Below, piece by piece: positions 1 through 7,074 of a DNA stretch of 11,459 bases; within the stretch, counting starts at the first letter, position 1; each line of letters begins with the position of its first letter. The position numbers and the translations under genes were made by a program. The stretch is from UBA7803 sp041686955 (GTDB lineage: Bacteria > Pseudomonadota > Gammaproteobacteria > Pseudomonadales > Azotimanducaceae), in assembly GCA_041686955.1 (NCBI GenBank), contig JAWLCV010000097.1, forward strand, positions 1 through 11,459. The letters run 5' to 3'. The notes under the pieces were generated by a model that was given only the letters and a program-made list of their open reading frames with translations, was not told the DNA's origin and did no database searches.

Positions 1-195
1 GTGCTGGTGGGCGCCGGCACCACCGTGCCGGCGTGGCTCTACGCCGTGGCCATCGCCGCCGCCGTCGCCGGAACCCGCGTGGGCACCCGGCTCCTCGACC
101 GCCTGGCGGACGGCCTCTTCCGCAAGGTGAGCGGCTGGATCATCCTCGCGATCGGGGGGACGTGTGTGGCGCAAGGGGTGAGGATGATTTTGTGA
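1..195 (+). CDS. C-terminal fragment of a probable TauE/SafE-family membrane permease
   Basis: Only the last 64 codons are present and the reading frame is open to the left edge, so the GTG at position 1 is probably an internal valine and not the start. The fragment has two hydrophobic stretches, roughly residues 9-27 and 44-62. Between them lies a short polar loop with a 'GTRLLDRLADGLFRKVSG' pattern. Small-residue-rich helices joined by a loop containing L..L....FR are typical of the C-terminal end of TauE/SafE (DUF81) proteins, inner-membrane carriers linked to export of sulfite or other sulfur-containing or organic anions. The substrate cannot be told from this fragment. The gene converges on the large carboxylase gene. 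Another small multi-helix membrane protein family is possible. Confidence 0.55.
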   Translation: MLVGAGTTVPAWLYAVAIAAAVAGTRVGTRLLDRLADGLFRKVSGWIILAIGGTCVAQGVRMIL

Positions 196-197
196 GT

Positions 198-302
198 ATC
201 GCTGTCCGCTTTCCGCCGTCCGCTATCCGCAGGAGCCAGTTCGCCAGCCAATAGCGAGTGCCCCTCCAGCGGACAGCGAAAAGCGGATAGCGGTTAGCGC
301 CT
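198..302. repeat. Inverted pair of 7-bp tandem repeat arrays between convergent genes
   Basis: The left array has TCCGCNN units starting at 205, 212, 219 and 226, with a degenerate unit at 198. The right array has AGCGNNN units starting at 268, 275, 282, 289 and 296. The arrays are reverse complements of each other: bases 200-224 pair with 268-292 at 22 of 25 positions, leaving a 43-base loop. In minus-strand RNA two of the three mismatches become G-U wobbles, so the 3' end of the carboxylase transcript could fold into a long hairpin. The right array ends two bases before that gene's stop codon. No run of U follows, so it is not a canonical intrinsic terminator. It could act as an mRNA 3' stabiliser, a bidirectional transcription block or a dispersed REP-like element. 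Confidence 0.75.
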
Positions 303-304
303 TT

Positions 305-3300
305 CTATATCGCCTTCACCACAAACAACAGATCCCCCGCATTCACCTGCTGGCCGGAGCTCATGTTGATCCGCGTCACCTCGTACTCGCGGTCCGCCGG
401 GTAGAGCTCGAACTCGGTGTTGAAGTCGGAAAGCTTCAAGGGCGTGAAGATCTTCATGGCTTCGAGCTGACCCAGCGTGTGGCGCACGGAGATGCGGTCG
501 CCCACCGCCACGTACTCGGGCTCCGTGGGGGTGGGGGTGGTGTAGAAGATGGCGGTGGTGGGCGCCAGCACCTTCAGCTCGTCGCTGCCGTCGATGCGGA
601 TGGCCTCCTTGTCGATGCCGCCGGACAGCTCCCCGCCCGACGCCTCGATCTCGCGGATGAGAGCGTCGGCGTCGATGCGCTCGAGGAAGCGCGGCAGGTA
701 GTCGGTGTCGTAATCACCGCCCCGGAACACGTCGTCCGCCAGGATGCGCTTGAGCAGCGGGATGTTCGTGCAGATGCCACTGATGCGCACCCGATCGAGG
801 TAGTCGCGCAGCTTGGTGATGGCGCTGGCTCGATCCGGCGCGTGGACGATGACCTGGGCGATCATGCTGTCGTAGTAGGGTGAGACGAACTTGCCCGGGC
901 CAGCGGCGGCGATGACTTCCACGCCGCAGTCGTCGGGAAACTCGCACTCGCAGATCTCTCCCGGGTGAGGCTGAAACGACAGCTCGCCGTTGCCTCCGAG
1001 CTGCACCCGCTCGGCATTGATCCGCGCCTCGATGGCGTAGCCGTTCTGGCGGATCTCCAGGTCGGCGATGGACTCCCCGGAGGCGATGCGGAACTGCTGG
1101 GTGACGATGTCGACACCCGACACCCACTCGGTGACCGGGTGCTCCACCTGCAGCCGGGTGTTCATCTCCATGAAGTAGACCGCCTGGGCGTCCAGGTCGA
1201 AGATGAACTCCACGGTCCCGGCGCCCACGTAGCCCACCTCCTCCGCCAGCGCGGCCGTGTGCGCCATGACCTGCTCGCGCAGCTCGTCCGTGAGCAGGGT
1301 CGAGTCCGATTCCTCGAACACCTTCTGCTTGTTGCGCTGCACGCTGCAGTCGCGCAGCCCCAGCACCCGGGTGTTGCCGTGGGTATCGCGCAGAAGCTGC
1401 GCTTCGATGTGGCGCAGCGAGGTGACGTACTTCTCGAGGTACACGTCGCCGTTGCCGAAGGCGCTGCGCGCCTCGGCAGTGACCCGGTGGAACAGCTCGT
1501 GGAACTGGGAGGGCTCCTCCACCACCTGAATGCCCTTGCCACCGCCGCCGTGGACGGCCTTGATGAGCACGGGATAGCCGATGTCCTCGGCCACCGCCGC
1601 CGCCCGCTCCACGTCCGTGAGGATACCGTGGCTGCCGGGCACCACCGGCACGCCGAGACGAATGGCCGTGTTGATGGCATTGGACTTGTTGCCCATGGTG
1701 TCCATGCTGTGCACGGGCGGGCCGATGAAGTTGATGCCGTGGGAGCGCACCAGCTCGGCGAACTGGGCGTTCTCGGAGAGAAATCCGATGCCGGGGTGCA
1801 GCGAGTCCACGCCTTCGTGCTCCGCGACCCGCAGCACGCTCTGGGCGTTGAGGTAACTCTCGTCGGGGGTGTTGCCGCCGATGCACACCAGCGTGTCGCG
1901 ATTGCCGAGCATGTCCACCGCCGCCGATTCCATGTCCGGGTCCGACTGCACCAGCACCACCTCGATGCCGTTCTTCTGGGCGATGCGGATCAGCTTCACC
2001 GCGGTACAGCCCCGGGCGTGGATCAGGGTCCGGCGCACGGGCCGGATGAGGTCGCGGTCGGTATACTTGGGCCGATGCGCCACGACCACGGGGCGCTGCT
2101 GACTCAAGATCCCCGAGAGCACCCGCTGCACCACGTCTTCCACCGTCTCCTGCGGCACCGGGATCTCCGGATCGATGCGCCGCAGCTCCTCGTCGAGCTC
2201 CGGCAGGAACGGATGCTTCACCAGCCCCTGCATGGAGCCGGGCACCAGCGAGAGGTAGTTGGAGAGGATGGAGGTCAGCGGCAGGTTCGACGGCACCACG
2301 ATCTGACCCGCGAAGGGCATGCTGGTGCCTGAGAAATAGTAGGTCTGAGCCAGCGGATGAGTGACGAAGCTGGCCTGGGCGCCCCCGGTGCAGTCGCCGA
2401 AGCCGAACATGATCACCGGCAGATCGTGGTCGCGCACGAACCGGGTGATCCGGTCGTTCACCGCCGCCATGGAGAACAGCGCACCCGCCCCCTCCTTGGT
2501 CTGCATGCCGCCGGAGGAGATGAAGCAGACCACGGGAAGATGCTGCTCGGCGCACTCCACCAGCAGGCGGCACACCTTCTCCGCGCTCGCCATGTCGAAG
2601 GAGCCGGCCTGGAACTGCACGTTGGAGATCACGACGCCCACGCGGGCGCCACCGTCGGCGCCCTTGAACGTGCCGATGCCGGTGATGATGCCGCAGGGAG
2701 CGACGTCGCGCTTCAGCGCCGCCTCGATGGCATGGCGGAAACCGGGGAACTCGCAGGGATCGGAGCTGATCAGCTCCGCGAACTTCTCCTCGAAGCCGCT
2801 GAAGAAGTTGTCGACGAACTCCTGGTAGCCGCTGCCCGCCTGGTTCTTGAAGCGCCGCAGCACGTTCTGGATCAACAGATCCCGGTAGGCGATGTTGAGC
2901 CGGTTCCAGAAATCCTTGCGGCGGCCGATGTTCTTCGGCGCGATCCGGCCCTGGTACTTGCCGTCGCGCTCCGACTGGATGAAGGAGTACAGCAGCACGT
3001 CGAACAGGTGGGTCACGACGACGAACAAGGTGTCCGACAGGTGCGGGAAGCTGGTCTTCTTCCATTCTTCCACCGAGCGGAAGAAATCCGTGTTCTTCGG
3101 CAGCCGCATGACCCGCAGGTACCAGTCGTCGAACTGACCGCGCAGCCGCTCGGCCACCTCCTCGGAGCTGCCCTCGCCGGGGACCCGGCCGAAGGTCACG
3201 CCCTGGGCGGCCAGGTTGAAGGTGGTCTCCAGCAGGCGTGCCAGGGAGTCCTTGGAAAGCGACTGCTTCTCCTGCGCCTCCTCGGCGATGCTGTCCAGAT

Positions 3301-5194
3301 TGGCGATGATCTGGTCGTACACCGAGTCGAACAGCAGCAGGTTCTCGCATTCGGTGACGAAGTCCCGGCGCAGGTCGTCGGCGGTGAGCACGTCCAGCAC
3401 CGTCATGTCGCTGAACGGCACCGGCGTCGCCTCGGTGCGCGGGGGCGCGATGAAGGCACCGAAACGATCCAGCAGAATCGCCCTATTCACGGCGATGTCC
3501 GAAGCCTTGGCTGCCAGAGCGGCGCGGGTCTGCGGCCCCAGATCGTCACCGAGCGCGCCCGCCAGGGAGTCGCCGGTGATCGCCAGATTCAGCTCGTTGG
3601 TGAGCTGGTTGCACAGATACACCTCGGACTTTTCCTCGATGCCGGCCTTGCGCAGCAGCTTCTTGCCCTCATGGCTGAAGCGCCGCCGCAGCCGGGGCAG
3701 GAGCTTTCCGTCCTCCGCCAGGGCGTGGGCCAGCCCCTTGGCATCGTTCAGGTCCTCCACCCGCAGAAGCTGGCGGATGTCCTCGTGGTGGCGCAGGAAA
3801 TCCTTCAGCGCCCGCAGGTTGCCCATGGCGTCCGCTTTCCAGCGGTTGTAGAGGAAGACACCCACGGCGGTGACCAGGCCCGAGCGGGCGTCCTCGTAGT
3901 TCTTCTTGGGCTCGCCGAAGATGAGCTGGGCGATACGGCCCCGCTCGTCGTGCACCGCCTGCTTCTTCTCGTTGTAGTTCTTCCACGCCTTCGACAGCAT
4001 GTCGTCGTAGACGATGCGGTCCGGGTCCTGCATCCAGCGCAGGAAGGTCTGACGCCGCTCCAGGTCGGCACGAACGTCCAGCTCGCCCTTCGGCAACTCC
4101 TGATCCGCCAGCCGGCCGTACTGGGACTTGGTGGTGGCCTTGATGCGCTGACGAACCTTCAGGTAGCGCAGATAGCGGAACGCCACCCCGAACACGTTCA
4201 GGTACTCGGTGGGGTTGCGCGACACCCGCAGCAGGGCGCTCGCCTGCATGCTCTGCAACTGGCGGGACGGATTCAGGTAGCGCTGCAGACTCTGGCGGTA
4301 GTGATCGAGGATGTAGGGGTTCTCCGCGACGAACTCCTTCACCTTCTCCTCGACCCGCATGAGGCTCGCCACGATGGCGGCGCGGAAGTTCTCGAGCTTC
4401 TCCCCCGTCTCGCCGGGTGCGTAGTCGATGACGCCGTCGATGTTGCCCTGGCAGTAGAGCTCGTAGGGCGACAGCCCGACGTACTTGGCGCACTCCTGCC
4501 AGGAAAGGTTCAGGCGGCGGGCGATGTTCGCGAGGGCCTTGGGCTGGATGGTGCTGAACACCCCGTCCCGCACCGAGAGAATCATGTTGCTGGCCGCCAG
4601 GGGAATGGCGCCGCCGGAATAGCCGAGGCCGAAGACGATGCCCACGTTCGGCACGTCCACGTTGCTCATCTCGGTAATCAGCCGGGAGATGCTGTGGGCC
4701 TGGTTCTGGCGGTTGGCCTCTTCGCCGGCGTCGGCGCCCGGCGTGTCCATCAGCGAGACGATAGGCAGGGCCCGCTGGGAGCACATCTGGATTCGGCGGG
4801 CGGCGGCCAGGTGATGCTCGGGCATCCACACGCCGTTCTTCACGGCCCGGTTCTGGGCGATGAAGCCGATGGATCGAGGCTGACCGGCGAAGTCCATCTC
4901 CACCGTGGCGTAGTAGAAGGGGCCGTCCGATTCCTCCTCCACCACCCGGCCGAGCTGACGGATCACCTCGGGGGCGGCCACCCGCCCCGGGTCCTCGGCC
5001 CGGGCCACCACCGCCTCGATGTAGGAGTCCACGTCCAGCTTCGCGAACCGGTCACGCTGGCGCAGGATCTCCCGCTCGCCGAGCAGGCCCGGCAACGGCT
5101 CCTCGACGTCGGTGGTCGGGAAGAGCGAGAAGTCCTTGGCCAGGCTCTCCGCGATCAGGTAGAGCCGATCCCCTTCCACGAGCTGTTTTTCCAC
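305..5194 (-). CDS. Single-chain multidomain acyl-CoA (acetyl-CoA?) carboxylase: CT-alpha / CT-beta / BC / BCCP
   Basis: This 1629-residue protein appears to hold a whole biotin-dependent carboxylase. Residues about 90-290 resemble AccA (MDTPGADAG 149-157, oxyanion-type YSGGA 192-196). Residues about 300-810 are unrecognised, charged and probably helical. Residues about 820-1035 resemble AccD (SSGGMQ 893-898, TGGAQASF 936-943) but lack its four-Cys zinc ribbon. Residues about 1052-1500 are biotin carboxylase: ATP-grasp loop HGGGGKG 1215-1221, EMNTRLQVEHP 1343-1353 with R1347 and E1351, and RINAE 1391-1395. Residues about 1540-1629 are a biotinyl domain with an AccB-like thumb (PTPTEPEY) and acceptor K1581 in EAMKI. 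The expected reaction is ATP-dependent carboxylation of a cytosolic acyl-CoA, perhaps acetyl-CoA to malonyl-CoA; the substrate is not shown. The start is GTG with only a weak GGCGGA upstream; an in-frame TAG lies just beyond and no better start exists. The alpha-before-beta order is unusual. Confidence 0.88.
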   Translation of the reverse strand: MEKQLVEGDRLYLIAESLAKDFSLFPTTDVEEPLPGLLGEREILRQRDRFAKLDVDSYIEAVVARAEDPGRVAAPEVIRQLGRVVEEESDGPFYYATVEMDFAGQPRSIGFIAQNRAVKNGVWMPEHHLAAARRIQMCSQRALPIVSLMDTPGADAGEEANRQNQAHSISRLITEMSNVDVPNVGIVFGLGYSGGAIPLAASNMILSVRDGVFSTIQPKALANIARRLNLSWQECAKYVGLSPYELYCQGNIDGVIDYAPGETGEKLENFRAAIVASLMRVEEKVKEFVAENPYILDHYRQSLQRYLNPSRQLQSMQASALLRVSRNPTEYLNVFGVAFRYLRYLKVRQRIKATTKSQYGRLADQELPKGELDVRADLERRQTFLRWMQDPDRIVYDDMLSKAWKNYNEKKQAVHDERGRIAQLIFGEPKKNYEDARSGLVTAVGVFLYNRWKADAMGNLRALKDFLRHHEDIRQLLRVEDLNDAKGLAHALAEDGKLLPRLRRRFSHEGKKLLRKAGIEEKSEVYLCNQLTNELNLAITGDSLAGALGDDLGPQTRAALAAKASDIAVNRAILLDRFGAFIAPPRTEATPVPFSDMTVLDVLTADDLRRDFVTECENLLLFDSVYDQIIANLDSIAEEAQEKQSLSKDSLARLLETTFNLAAQGVTFGRVPGEGSSEEVAERLRGQFDDWYLRVMRLPKNTDFFRSVEEWKKTSFPHLSDTLFVVVTHLFDVLLYSFIQSERDGKYQGRIAPKNIGRRKDFWNRLNIAYRDLLIQNVLRRFKNQAGSGYQEFVDNFFSGFEEKFAELISSDPCEFPGFRHAIEAALKRDVAPCGIITGIGTFKGADGGARVGVVISNVQFQAGSFDMASAEKVCRLLVECAEQHLPVVCFISSGGMQTKEGAGALFSMAAVNDRITRFVRDHDLPVIMFGFGDCTGGAQASFVTHPLAQTYYFSGTSMPFAGQIVVPSNLPLTSILSNYLSLVPGSMQGLVKHPFLPELDEELRRIDPEIPVPQETVEDVVQRVLSGILSQQRPVVVAHRPKYTDRDLIRPVRRTLIHARGCTAVKLIRIAQKNGIEVVLVQSDPDMESAAVDMLGNRDTLVCIGGNTPDESYLNAQSVLRVAEHEGVDSLHPGIGFLSENAQFAELVRSHGINFIGPPVHSMDTMGNKSNAINTAIRLGVPVVPGSHGILTDVERAAAVAEDIGYPVLIKAVHGGGGKGIQVVEEPSQFHELFHRVTAEARSAFGNGDVYLEKYVTSLRHIEAQLLRDTHGNTRVLGLRDCSVQRNKQKVFEESDSTLLTDELREQVMAHTAALAEEVGYVGAGTVEFIFDLDAQAVYFMEMNTRLQVEHPVTEWVSGVDIVTQQFRIASGESIADLEIRQNGYAIEARINAERVQLGGNGELSFQPHPGEICECEFPDDCGVEVIAAAGPGKFVSPYYDSMIAQVIVHAPDRASAITKLRDYLDRVRISGICTNIPLLKRILADDVFRGGDYDTDYLPRFLERIDADALIREIEASGGELSGGIDKEAIRIDGSDELKVLAPTTAIFYTTPTPTEPEYVAVGDRISVRHTLGQLEAMKIFTPLKLSDFNTEFELYPADREYEVTRINMSSGQQVNAGDLLFVVKAI

Positions 5195-5227
5195 GGTCCG
5201 CCGTATGCAAGGTGTAAGATGGCCGGT

Positions 5228-5256
5228 ACTCTAGCCACTCACTTCGGGGAGCGCAA
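5228..5256 (-). promoter_or_regulatory. Possible sigma70 promoter for the carboxylase gene
   Basis: On the minus strand TTGCGC (5251-5256) and TAGAGT (5228-5233) are separated by exactly 17 bp. The -10 box matches four of six consensus bases and the -35 box three of six (its TTG). This would start transcription near 5221 and leave a leader of about 27 bases before the GTG. It is a weak match, chosen because it is the best-spaced pair in the 123-bp region between the divergent carboxylase and moaB genes. Confidence 0.3.
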
Positions 5257-5305
5257 ACGCAACTCCCGGCTAAGTGGCCGATATCACTAAAAAAACTGAT
5301 TCTGC

Positions 5306-5310
5306 GGAGA
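5306..5310 (+). promoter_or_regulatory. Ribosome binding site of moaB
   Basis: GGAGA lies 7 bases before the ATG at 5318 and fixes that start. The rest of the upstream region holds an A-rich run (TAAAAAAA, 5288-5295). I found no convincing -35/-10 pair for moaB. Confidence 0.6.
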
Positions 5311-5317
5311 CCGTCAC

Positions 5318-5821
5318 ATGAGGACGCTCGCCTGTGCCGTGCTGACCGTATCCGATACCCGCACGCTGGAGGACGACCGTTCCGGGGATCTGCTGGTCTC
5401 GCTGCTCGAAAGCGACGGCCACAGCCTGCGCCACCGCGCCATCGTCCCCGACGACGTCTATCGGATCCGGGCCGTGGTGTCGGCCTGGATCGCCGAGCCC
5501 GAGGTGGACCTGATCCTGACCACCGGGGGAACCGGCTTCACGGGACGGGACAGCACGCCGGAAGCGCTGATGCCGTTGTTCGACAAAACCATCCTCGGCT
5601 TCGGCGAGCTGTTCCGCCAGGTGTCCTACGAGGAGATCGGGCCGTCCACCATCCAATCCCGCGCGGTCGGGGGCCTCGCCAACGCGACGCTGATCTTCGC
5701 CCTGCCCGGCTCGAGCAACGCCGTGCGCACCGGCTGGGAGAAGATCCTGCATCACCAGCTCGATGCCGGCTCCAAGCCCTGCAACTTCGTCGAGCTGATT
5801 CCCCGGTTCCGGGAGCAATGA
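5318..5821 (+). CDS. moaB: Molybdenum cofactor biosynthesis protein B (MoaB/MogA fold)
   Basis: This 167-residue protein aligns along its whole length with E. coli MoaB as I recall it. Matching features are the N-terminal strand AVLTVSDTR (7-15), the molybdopterin-binding loop TTGGTG (68-73) followed by D78 and PEAL (81-84), the LFDK..LGFGELFR segment (87-100), the EEIG.STIQSRA segment (105-116), ALPGS (128-132) and a C-terminal KPCNF. The MogA/MoaB family adenylylates molybdopterin before molybdate insertion. In E. coli MogA does this and the role of MoaB is less clear, so the biochemical role here is by family only. It is cytosolic and of normal length. It is the first gene of a plus-strand group and is separated from the thiolase by 72 bp. 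No molybdoenzyme or other moa gene is in the window. Confidence 0.92.
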   Translation: MRTLACAVLTVSDTRTLEDDRSGDLLVSLLESDGHSLRHRAIVPDDVYRIRAVVSAWIAEPEVDLILTTGGTGFTGRDSTPEALMPLFDKTILGFGELFRQVSYEEIGPSTIQSRAVGGLANATLIFALPGSSNAVRTGWEKILHHQLDAGSKPCNFVELIPRFREQ

Positions 5822-5856
5822 CCCGGGCGCGGCTCCGAATTGGCCGCCAGCCCAGG

Positions 5857-5862
5857 TAGAAT
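5857..5862 (+). promoter_or_regulatory. Possible -10 box for the thiolase-fabY pair
   Basis: TAGAAT matches TATAAT at five of six positions and is followed by a GC-rich stretch. It sits 31 bp before the chosen thiolase ATG, in the 72-bp gap after moaB. No good -35 element lies 16-18 bp upstream (TCCGAA at 17 bp is poor), so the call rests on the -10 alone. Confidence 0.3.
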
Positions 5863-5893
5863 GCGCTCACGTCATATGCGGGATCGTCCAACC

Positions 5894-7069
5894 ATGAGCA
5901 GCCAGGCCTACATCGTCAGCGCCGCGCGCACCCCCATCGGCAGCTTTCAGGGCCGGCTCGCGGCGCTCTCGGCGACCGAGCTCGGCGCCCACGCCATCCG
6001 CGCCGCCGTCACCCGCGCCGAGGCCGCGGTGGGCGACGGGGTGAACGCGGCCGCCATCAACGAAGTGATCATGGGCAACGTGATCAGCGCAGGGCTCAAG
6101 CAGGCGCCGGCCCGGCAGGCCATGCGGCAGGCGGCGCTGCCCGACGGCTGTGGCGCCACCACCGTGAACAAGGTGTGCGGCTCGGGCATGAAGGCCACCA
6201 TGCTCGCCAGCGATCTGATCCGCGCCGGCAGCGCCGACGTGGTGGTGTGCGGCGGCATGGAGAGCATGAGCAACGCACCTTACCTGATCGCCAAGGCTCG
6301 CTCCGGGCTGCGCATGGGCCACGCGGACCTCAAGGACGCCATGTTCCTGGACGGGTTGGAAGACCCCGACACCGGCGCAGCCATGGGCACGTTCGCCCAG
6401 AGCACCGCCGATGCGTACCAGATCACCCGGGAAGCCATGGACGAGTACGCGGTGCGCTCCCTGGAACGCGCCCGCGCGGCCATGGAATCCGGTGCGCTGC
6501 CGGAGATCGCGCCCATAGAAGTGGGCGGCGCCGTGGTGGGCGAAGACGAGCAGCCGTCGAAGGCGAAGATCGAGCGCATTCCGTCGCTCAGGCCCGCCTT
6601 CAAGCCGGACGGCACCATCACCGCCGCCAACTCGAGCTCCATTTCCGACGGCGCCTCCGCGCTGGTGGTCGTCGGGGAGGAGCGCCTGGGCGGGGCGACG
6701 CCGCTGGCGCGCATCGCCGGCCACGCCACCCACTCCCGGCACCCCAGCGAGTTCACCCTGGCGCCCATCGGCGCCATCGACAAGCTCCTCGACCGGCTCG
6801 GCTGGCGCGCCGAGGACGTGGACCTTTTCGAGATCAACGAGGCGTTCGCCATGGTGACCATGCTGGCCATCCAGGAGCTGGGGCTGGACCCCGACCGGGT
6901 GAACGTCTACGGCGGCGCCTGCGCCCAGGGACATCCCATCGGTTCCACCGGCAGCCGTCTACTGGTCACCCTGGCCCACGCCATGAACGCCCTCGACAAG
7001 AAGCGAGGCATCGCGGCGCTGTGCATCGGCGGCGGCGAAGCCACCGCCGTCGCGCTGGAACGGGACTGA
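5894..7069 (+). CDS. Acetyl-CoA C-acetyltransferase (thiolase, AtoB-like)
   Basis: A thiolase of 391 residues from the ATG at 5894. That start was chosen because homologues begin just before the IVSAARTPIGSFQG motif (7-20), although only a weak GGGA lies upstream. The in-frame ATGs at 5861 and 5876 and a TTG at 5840 would add residues with no family counterpart. The catalytic triad is visible: nucleophile C95 in VNKVCGSGMK, H347 in GHPIG, and C377 in CIGGGE. NEAFA is at 315-319. NSSSISDGASA (246-256) and the CIGGGEATAVALE ending recall Pseudomonas AtoB-type enzymes. The reaction is reversible Claisen condensation of two acetyl-CoA to acetoacetyl-CoA, or its thiolytic cleavage. Longer 3-ketoacyl-CoA substrates cannot be excluded. 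QGHPIGSTGSR replaces the more usual LGHPIGASGAR. The stop lies 5 bp before the fabY start, suggesting one operon. Confidence 0.9.
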   Translation: MSSQAYIVSAARTPIGSFQGRLAALSATELGAHAIRAAVTRAEAAVGDGVNAAAINEVIMGNVISAGLKQAPARQAMRQAALPDGCGATTVNKVCGSGMKATMLASDLIRAGSADVVVCGGMESMSNAPYLIAKARSGLRMGHADLKDAMFLDGLEDPDTGAAMGTFAQSTADAYQITREAMDEYAVRSLERARAAMESGALPEIAPIEVGGAVVGEDEQPSKAKIERIPSLRPAFKPDGTITAANSSSISDGASALVVVGEERLGGATPLARIAGHATHSRHPSEFTLAPIGAIDKLLDRLGWRAEDVDLFEINEAFAMVTMLAIQELGLDPDRVNVYGGACAQGHPIGSTGSRLLVTLAHAMNALDKKRGIAALCIGGGEATAVALERD

Positions 7070-7074
7070 GCGCC

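Noticed and set aside
1..195. GTG at position 1 as a true start of a 64-residue protein
   Set aside because: The frame is open at the edge and the residues look like the last two helices of a larger membrane protein, so it is more likely a truncated gene.
714..3350. Second long minus-strand frame within the carboxylase gene
   Set aside because: Frame-shifted shadow dominated by R, G, A and P. The true frame carries all conserved carboxylase motifs without interruption.
2357..5290. Long plus-strand open frame of 977 codons opposite the carboxylase gene
   Set aside because: It mirrors the carboxylase codons in antisense, has repetitive low-complexity composition rich in H, V, L, G and D, and shows no family motif. 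GC-rich codon use keeps antisense frames open.
6175..7074. Upstream open extension of the fabY frame through the thiolase gene
   Set aside because: The extension is arginine/histidine-rich shadow of the thiolase. FabY family similarity begins at SRLPVIVGFGG, just after GTG 7075.
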